A DNA stretch of 30,004 bases, from contig CAZTJY010000036.1 in the NCBI GenBank assembly GCA_964613725.1, positions 1-30,004 on the forward strand. Direction: 5' to 3'. Shown here piece by piece: positions 25,388 through 30,004 of this stretch; positions within the stretch are counted from its first letter, which is position 1; each line of letters begins with the position of its first letter. A program made the translations under genes and the position numbers. Source of the DNA: Parapedobacter sp964613725. Its GTDB lineage: Bacteria > Bacteroidota > Bacteroidia > Sphingobacteriales > Sphingobacteriaceae. The notes below the pieces were generated by a model, which was not told the DNA's origin, searched no databases, and saw only the letters and a program-made list of their open reading frames with translations.

Positions 25388-28300
25388 TTAAAATGCAACA
25401 TTAACCCCAAAATTGAACAGCCGCTGAATAGGATAGGCGTAAGCACTAGTCAACTCAGGGTCAATCCCGTCAAATGGAAGCCTATCCCACGTAAATAGAT
25501 TAAGCCCATTCGCATACAACCGTACTCGCTTTATCCCCATCTGTGTCACTAACCGTACAGGAAAGGTATATCCCACCTCCACATTCCGCAAGCGGAGGTA
25601 ACTTCCATCCACGTAAAAGAAATCGTTCAGCCGTTCGTCTGGGGAAGACTGGGTAGTCAGTCGCGGATACTTAATCGTTTCGCCATTTGCAGCCCGCTCT
25701 GCTGTCCAACTATATCGGTGCCAATCCGAGTAGTTGGAAAATCCAGCCCCGGCCCACATACCGTTATCGCCCATAACCCGGCCCACATTGGCCACACCTT
25801 GGAATAGTACGCTTACGTCCCATTGCTTATAATTCACGTTGAACGCCGCACCAAAAGTGTACTCCGGCAGCGCCGTATAACCAATTGGGGCCATATCAAG
25901 TTCGTTGACTATACCGTCGTTATTGAGGTCTTTGTACTTGAAGTTACCTGGCCGCGATTCATGTCCGCCAACCACTTGTTGGGGTGAATTTGCAATGTCT
26001 TCCGCGTCCTTAAAGAAGCCGTCGACTATGTATCCGAAATTCTGTCCCAACGGATATCCGGTTGAACGGTATTGATAAGCAAAATTAGGGTTCAGCAATG
26101 GCTCATCGGCATACAACTGCTTGTTTTTGGCATGATTAAAGTTTAATTTGGTCAGGATCGATAAATCGTTCGAAATAGCCTTGCGATAGTTCAGCTCTAT
26201 TTCGTAGCCCTTATTTTCAATCACACCGATATTTACCGGCGGAAGCACACTACTTGGGAAACCATTGATCAGTGGGATGGTAGACCGGCTGCGCAGGATG
26301 TTGTCACGCCTTTCCTTGAATACATCCACAACAATATCGAGCTCGTCAAATAACCCCAGTTCCACCCCGAGGTTCGTTTTCTTTGCAATTTCCCAGGTGA
26401 TGTCCGCATTCCTCAACATATTGATGCCAATATGTTGTCCAAGACCGAGGCTGGTAGAATACCCCCCGGCGCCCAAGTAAATGTCATCGAGGTACAGGAA
26501 TCGACGGCCACCTAAGCGATCATTTCCTACCAAGCCATAAGAACCCCTCAGTTTCAAGTGGGAAATGTAATCATGGTCCTTAAATGTAGGCTCGTTTGAA
26601 ATTAGCCACCCTCCAGAAATCGCTGGGAAAAACCCGAACCGCTTACCTTTGGCAAACTGTTCCGAACCGTTGTACCCTGCATTGAACTCCATGAAGTACT
26701 TATTGTCGTACCCATAGGTTAAGCGGCCCGCCATCCCGCGAAGGTTAAAAGGCAATACAATTCCCTGAATGTTCTGCTGCTGCTGGTAAAACGCCATCCC
26801 CGTTACTGCATGCTTCCCAAATTGCCGATCGTAGTTCAAGTAAGCTTGCAGATTGAACAACGATGCAAAATCAGAACCACCACCGATGGTGATCGGCGTG
26901 TTCAGCCACCCACCGTATTGCGAAAAGTAAATGTCGTCGGGCACATTTGGGTCTGCACTCGGATTGATGACCTGCATGTAGCGGATAAATTCCTTGGCCC
27001 CGTACAGGTTGTTCACCGACCGGGTATCGAAAGACATAACCAGTCGCGCAGACAATCCCTTGGTCACCATATCCAGCTCTTGGTTCATCCCAAACGTGGC
27101 CAACACGTTACTCCGGGTCTGTTTCACATAGCCCGACCGATTCAAAAGGCCATAGCCTGGCCAGTCAACGTTAGGAGCGGTTGTCACGTCGCCATCCGGC
27201 GTCAGTTTCGGCACGTTGGCAGGGACCCTTGTCATAAATGAAATGATATAGAGTGCCGGCGACATTCCCGCTAATTGCGTGGGAATATCTCCAAGCCGGT
27301 TCAATATACTCATGGGCATGTTTTGCTTTTCCAAATAACCCGCAACGTTCATGAAAGCCGAAAGCCTGTTGTTCAGTTTCAGGTCGATATTGGAACGGAA
27401 CGAATAACGATCCAATTTGAACGACGGGTCATAAGGCAAATCCTGCTCCACCTTAAATTGCCCGCCTTGGTTGAGGTAAGTCGCATTCACGAAATACTTC
27501 ATGCTTCTGTTGTTCGTAGTACCCGAGATATTGAGGTTGTAACGCTGTTGCAACGAAACATCCTTCATCATCACATCCCGCCAATTGGTATTCGGATAGT
27601 TAACGGGATCTGCTCCCGTTTTGTACATCTCCAATGCCTTTTCCGAAAATTGCGGGGCAAGCCCATCGTTTTCCAGCGCCAGATTGCGAAGGGAAGCATA
27701 ATCGTACGCTTCTACCATGTCAAAAAACTTGGGGAAATCTTGTACGGCTCCTTCCACGCTCAAATTAATTTCGGGTACCTCAGAAGTACCCCGCTTCGTG
27801 GTCACGAGAATAACACCGTTGGCCCCCCGTACACCGAATAGTGCCGTTGATGATGCATCCTTCAAGATGGTAATCGACTCTACCTCATTCGGATCGATGT
27901 GGGTGAGGTCTCGCTCTATGCCGTCAATCAACACAATGGGCGCGGTTTGGTTGATCGTCGCACGGCCACGGATGAACAATGCGGTTACGTCTCTACCCGG
28001 CTCGCCACTGGACTGCAATGTAGTCAACCCCGGTAATCGCCCGGCCAGTGTAACCGCCAAATTCGCCGCGGGACTTTGTTTCAGTTCCTTGGTTTTGATC
28101 GAAGCTATCGCACCCGTAATGGTTTCCTTCTTTTGGGTGGCATAGGCCACAACGGCCACCTCGTCCAATCCCACGGTCGATTCGATGAGCATGACGTCGA
28201 TGGTGGTCCGATTATTTACGTATACGTATTGTTCATCAAACCCTACATGTCGCAACACCAAGGTTTCGTCACCTGCTGCCGTTAATTGGAAACGGCCATC

Positions 28301-28498
28301 GATGTCTGTCTTCACACTGATTCCGGTTGATGCAATTGTAACGGTTACGCCAGGTAACAGGTCTTGGCTCAGTGAATCGCGCACCGTTCCCGAAATGGTT
28401 AAGGGTTGCTGGGAATACACCGGCAATTGGATCAGCAATACAATCGCCAGCACGAGGCAACTTTTGAAAGCGTTAGCTAGTAATACATACTTATTCAT
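25388..28498 (-). CDS. SusC/RagA family TonB-dependent outer-membrane transporter
   Basis: This 1036-residue outer-membrane channel imports oligosaccharides using TonB energy, paired with SusD. It has an N-terminal signal peptide (to about residue 29, LPVYSQQ) and a carboxypeptidase-regulatory-like domain (about 33-112, SGTVRDSLSQDLLPGVTV). A plug domain follows (about 120-235) with ALFIRGRATINQTAPIVLID and the SusC signature DASSTALFGVRGANGVILVT. The rest is a beta-barrel ending in aromatic Phe (LFNFGVNVAF). No STN domain precedes the regulatory-like domain, so there is no sign of direct coupling to an anti-sigma factor. Regulation is therefore probably by a system encoded elsewhere. It starts the PUL operon, 207 bases from the upstream aminotransferase. 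The imported glycan is unknown. Confidence 0.96.
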   Translation of the reverse strand: MNKYVLLANAFKSCLVLAIVLLIQLPVYSQQPLTISGTVRDSLSQDLLPGVTVTIASTGISVKTDIDGRFQLTAAGDETLVLRHVGFDEQYVYVNNRTTIDVMLIESTVGLDEVAVVAYATQKKETITGAIASIKTKELKQSPAANLAVTLAGRLPGLTTLQSSGEPGRDVTALFIRGRATINQTAPIVLIDGIERDLTHIDPNEVESITILKDASSTALFGVRGANGVILVTTKRGTSEVPEINLSVEGAVQDFPKFFDMVEAYDYASLRNLALENDGLAPQFSEKALEMYKTGADPVNYPNTNWRDVMMKDVSLQQRYNLNISGTTNNRSMKYFVNATYLNQGGQFKVEQDLPYDPSFKLDRYSFRSNIDLKLNNRLSAFMNVAGYLEKQNMPMSILNRLGDIPTQLAGMSPALYIISFMTRVPANVPKLTPDGDVTTAPNVDWPGYGLLNRSGYVKQTRSNVLATFGMNQELDMVTKGLSARLVMSFDTRSVNNLYGAKEFIRYMQVINPSADPNVPDDIYFSQYGGWLNTPITIGGGSDFASLFNLQAYLNYDRQFGKHAVTGMAFYQQQQNIQGIVLPFNLRGMAGRLTYGYDNKYFMEFNAGYNGSEQFAKGKRFGFFPAISGGWLISNEPTFKDHDYISHLKLRGSYGLVGNDRLGGRRFLYLDDIYLGAGGYSTSLGLGQHIGINMLRNADITWEIAKKTNLGVELGLFDELDIVVDVFKERRDNILRSRSTIPLINGFPSSVLPPVNIGVIENKGYEIELNYRKAISNDLSILTKLNFNHAKNKQLYADEPLLNPNFAYQYRSTGYPLGQNFGYIVDGFFKDAEDIANSPQQVVGGHESRPGNFKYKDLNNDGIVNELDMAPIGYTALPEYTFGAAFNVNYKQWDVSVLFQGVANVGRVMGDNGMWAGAGFSNYSDWHRYSWTAERAANGETIKYPRLTTQSSPDERLNDFFYVDGSYLRLRNVEVGYTFPVRLVTQMGIKRVRLYANGLNLFTWDRLPFDGIDPELTSAYAYPIQRLFNFGVNVAF

Positions 28499-28593
28499 AC
28501 TTTATCAGGTTAGTTTTTACTTTATTTGCACGTTTATAGTTCCCCATCAAGTCGCGTATTGAGCCCTTAGCCGGTTGATTCAAGTGCGACAAA

Positions 28594-28601
28594 CAAATCT
28601 A
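28594..28601 (-). promoter_or_regulatory. Candidate promoter -7 element for the PUL operon (susC)
   Basis: TAGATTTG on the minus strand matches the consensus TAnnTTTG exactly. Transcription from near 28588 would give a leader of about 90 bases. No clear -33 TTG was found at normal spacing, which may mean that an activator is needed. A 9-base inverted repeat, TAGCCGGTT (28568-28576) and AACCGGCTA (28676-28684), brackets the element. Confidence 0.4.
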
Positions 28602-28705
28602 CTTTGCATTTTCAGCCAGAAATAGGACAGGATTAACACAAACTGTATCATTATTATCAAGTCGGCAGTACCGCTAACCGGCTAGCACCTCAACCGATCG
28701 AAAAT

Positions 28706-30004
28706 TCAGAGTGTGCGAAGCGCTTGACCGGCAATTTTGATAGCCTGATCAATATCCTCTTCCGTATGGGCAGCGCTGATATACCACAGTCCACGACCAA
28801 TCACACGCAACCCCGCATCGTGCATGCTCGCTATAAAACGTCCGAGTTTCGCTTTATCTGCAGCCAATGTATCCCGGTAATCGGTTGGCCGTTTGGACAG
28901 GCCGAAGTAGGTTACGAACATTGGCCCGAGTCCTTGCACAGTCATATCCTGGTTTGTTTCCTTTGCAGCAGTCGTTAATCCGTCCATCAGCCTCTTCCCA
29001 AGCCGGTACAACCGATCGTAGGGTTGTTCCTTTTCCAAAACTTCTATGGTTGCCAATGCAGCGGCAACCGTCGGATTCCCGGAATTCATCGTTCCTGCAT
29101 GGATTACGCTACCGTCGGCCACCAATTCCATCCATTCCCTTTTCCCAACGATCGCACTTATCGGATATCCGCTTCCCATGGCTTTCGCAAAAATCGACAA
29201 GTCGGGCGTCACGCCGTAATGGGTTTGCGCACCACCTAATCCCACACGGAATCCCGTTATCACCTCATCAAAAATTAGGGTAATTCCGTAGGTATCGCAA
29301 AGATCGCGCAGGCCTTGCAAAAAGCCATCTTGGGGCAGAATGCAGCCGTTATTACACATAATTGGCTCTGTGATGATGGCCGCCAGCTCCTCGTGCCGCT
29401 CTTCCACAACGCGCCTAACCAGATCGAGGTCGTTCCAGGGCAAAACCATGAAATCTTCAGCCGAAGATACCGAGAGTCCGGCCGTCCAAGGAAATACATT
29501 GGGTTGCTCGCGGTCGCCCAATGCCTCCACGCTGGGAGCGGAAATCCCATAAGCAACGTTGTCCAACCAACCATGGTAGTGTCCCTCAAATCGAAGGAAC
29601 TTCGGCTTCCCGGTTTTCGCCCGAGCCACCCGAAACGCCGTTTGTACGGCTTCTGAGCCATCAAGGCAGAACCGCATCAATTCTGCAGATGGGATAAGGG
29701 CGTTCATTTTTTCCGCCAGTTCGATTTCGCGGATATGTTGCCCCGCATAGAGCTGGCCGTGCTCGGAATACTCTGCAACCGACTTCAACACATGGGGGTG
29801 CGAATGACCCAGGATGAGCGGCCCCTGGCTTAACGTAAAATCCAGGTACGCATTGCCGTCCACATCGTAGACCCGGCTGCCGCTACCATGTGAATAAAAA
29901 ATGGCATGGGGATGATTGTACTTCCGGAATTCCGAAGAAACGCCTCCTGCCAATACTTTTTTTGCACGATCCAATAAGATCGAAGATGATTGATATTTAC
30001 TCAT
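28706..30004 (-). CDS. Class III aminotransferase, glutamate-1-semialdehyde aminomutase-like
   Basis: A 432-residue PLP-dependent aminotransferase of fold type I, class III. Visible are the substrate-side region LSQGPLILGHSHP (58-70), LDGSEAVQTAFRVARA (114-129), the PLP-phosphate region FEGHYHGW (139-146), IFDEVITGFR (244-253) with PLP-binding Asp246, and the Schiff-base Lys274 in FAKAMGSGYPISA. It resembles HemL-like aspartate aminotransferase family proteins. However, the Lys context differs from the GGGLPVGA-type loop of true HemL, so tetrapyrrole synthesis is not asserted. Related proteins can act on other amino or keto substrates, including amino-sugar derivatives. The ATG falls on the last bases of the window, and an upstream extension cannot be excluded. 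It lies in the same orientation as the PUL. Confidence 0.83.
   Translation of the reverse strand: MSKYQSSSILLDRAKKVLAGGVSSEFRKYNHPHAIFYSHGSGSRVYDVDGNAYLDFTLSQGPLILGHSHPHVLKSVAEYSEHGQLYAGQHIREIELAEKMNALIPSAELMRFCLDGSEAVQTAFRVARAKTGKPKFLRFEGHYHGWLDNVAYGISAPSVEALGDREQPNVFPWTAGLSVSSAEDFMVLPWNDLDLVRRVVEERHEELAAIITEPIMCNNGCILPQDGFLQGLRDLCDTYGITLIFDEVITGFRVGLGGAQTHYGVTPDLSIFAKAMGSGYPISAIVGKREWMELVADGSVIHAGTMNSGNPTVAAALATIEVLEKEQPYDRLYRLGKRLMDGLTTAAKETNQDMTVQGLGPMFVTYFGLSKRPTDYRDTLAADKAKLGRFIASMHDAGLRVIGRGLWYISAAHTEEDIDQAIKIAGQALRTL

Noticed and set aside
28706..30004. Annotation as authentic glutamate-1-semialdehyde aminomutase (HemL)
   Set aside because: The lysine loop AKAMGSGYPISA differs from the conserved HemL loop, and no other heme biosynthesis gene is nearby. 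Only a HemL-like class III aminotransferase is supported.

Overview
The window is about 30 kb of chromosome from a member of the Bacteroidota, most likely a Sphingobacteriaceae-type organism (Pedobacter, Sphingobacterium or Parapedobacter relatives). The reasons are a SusC/SusD transporter pair, promoter elements of the Bacteroidota TAnnTTTG type, almost no Shine-Dalgarno sequences, the ileS-dksA-lspA gene order, and a CcmB/CcmC/CcmD trio of the kind found in this phylum. The genus is an inference from protein flavour, not a measured placement. I saw no rRNA, tRNA, CRISPR array, integrase or transposase, and no gap between genes longer than about 210 bases.

Layout. Positions 1-1530 (+) hold the end of ileS, a dksA/traR-like gene broken by a frameshift, and lspA, closed by a bidirectional terminator. 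The opposing gnd gene ends at the same terminator. Positions 3167-6850 (+) hold a YtxH-type protein, the cytochrome c maturation genes ccmB, ccmC and a ccmD-like gene, and a glutamate dehydrogenase followed by a long terminator hairpin. Positions 6961-9673 (+) hold a four-PAS/one-GAF protein that ends in a histidine-bearing dimerisation helix without a kinase ATPase domain, followed 10 bases later by a single-domain response regulator.

Positions 9687-18658 (-) form a central-metabolism block. In transcription order it runs: a fumarylacetoacetase-family hydrolase, pyruvate carboxylase, a terminator, a FucP-type sugar transporter, and a large FAD/Fe-S 2-hydroxyacid dehydrogenase. The set would suit import of a (deoxy)sugar, cleavage of a diketo acid to pyruvate and lactate, lactate oxidation and anaplerosis. 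That linkage is inferred only from gene proximity.

Positions 18834-28498 (-) form a polysaccharide utilisation locus. In transcription order it runs: SusC, SusD, a strong hairpin with a T-rich tail, a secreted protein of unrecognised family with the look of a (beta/alpha)-barrel glycosidase, a sialate O-acetylesterase-type SGNH esterase, a second SGNH (GDSL) esterase, and a right-handed beta-helix protein with a twin-arginine-like signal. The last four genes are tightly packed, with two TAATG stop-start overlaps and one 20-base overlap. Two different esterases beside a beta-helix protein suggest an O-acetylated, perhaps pectin-like or amino-sugar-containing glycan. The window ends with a class III aminotransferase (28706-30004, -) of the glutamate-1-semialdehyde aminomutase-like type, upstream of susC and in the same orientation.

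The points most worth a second look are the unrecognised PUL enzyme (22205-23566), the kinase-less PAS/DHp protein with its response regulator, the hairpin separating susCD from the enzyme genes, and the broken dksA-like gene.
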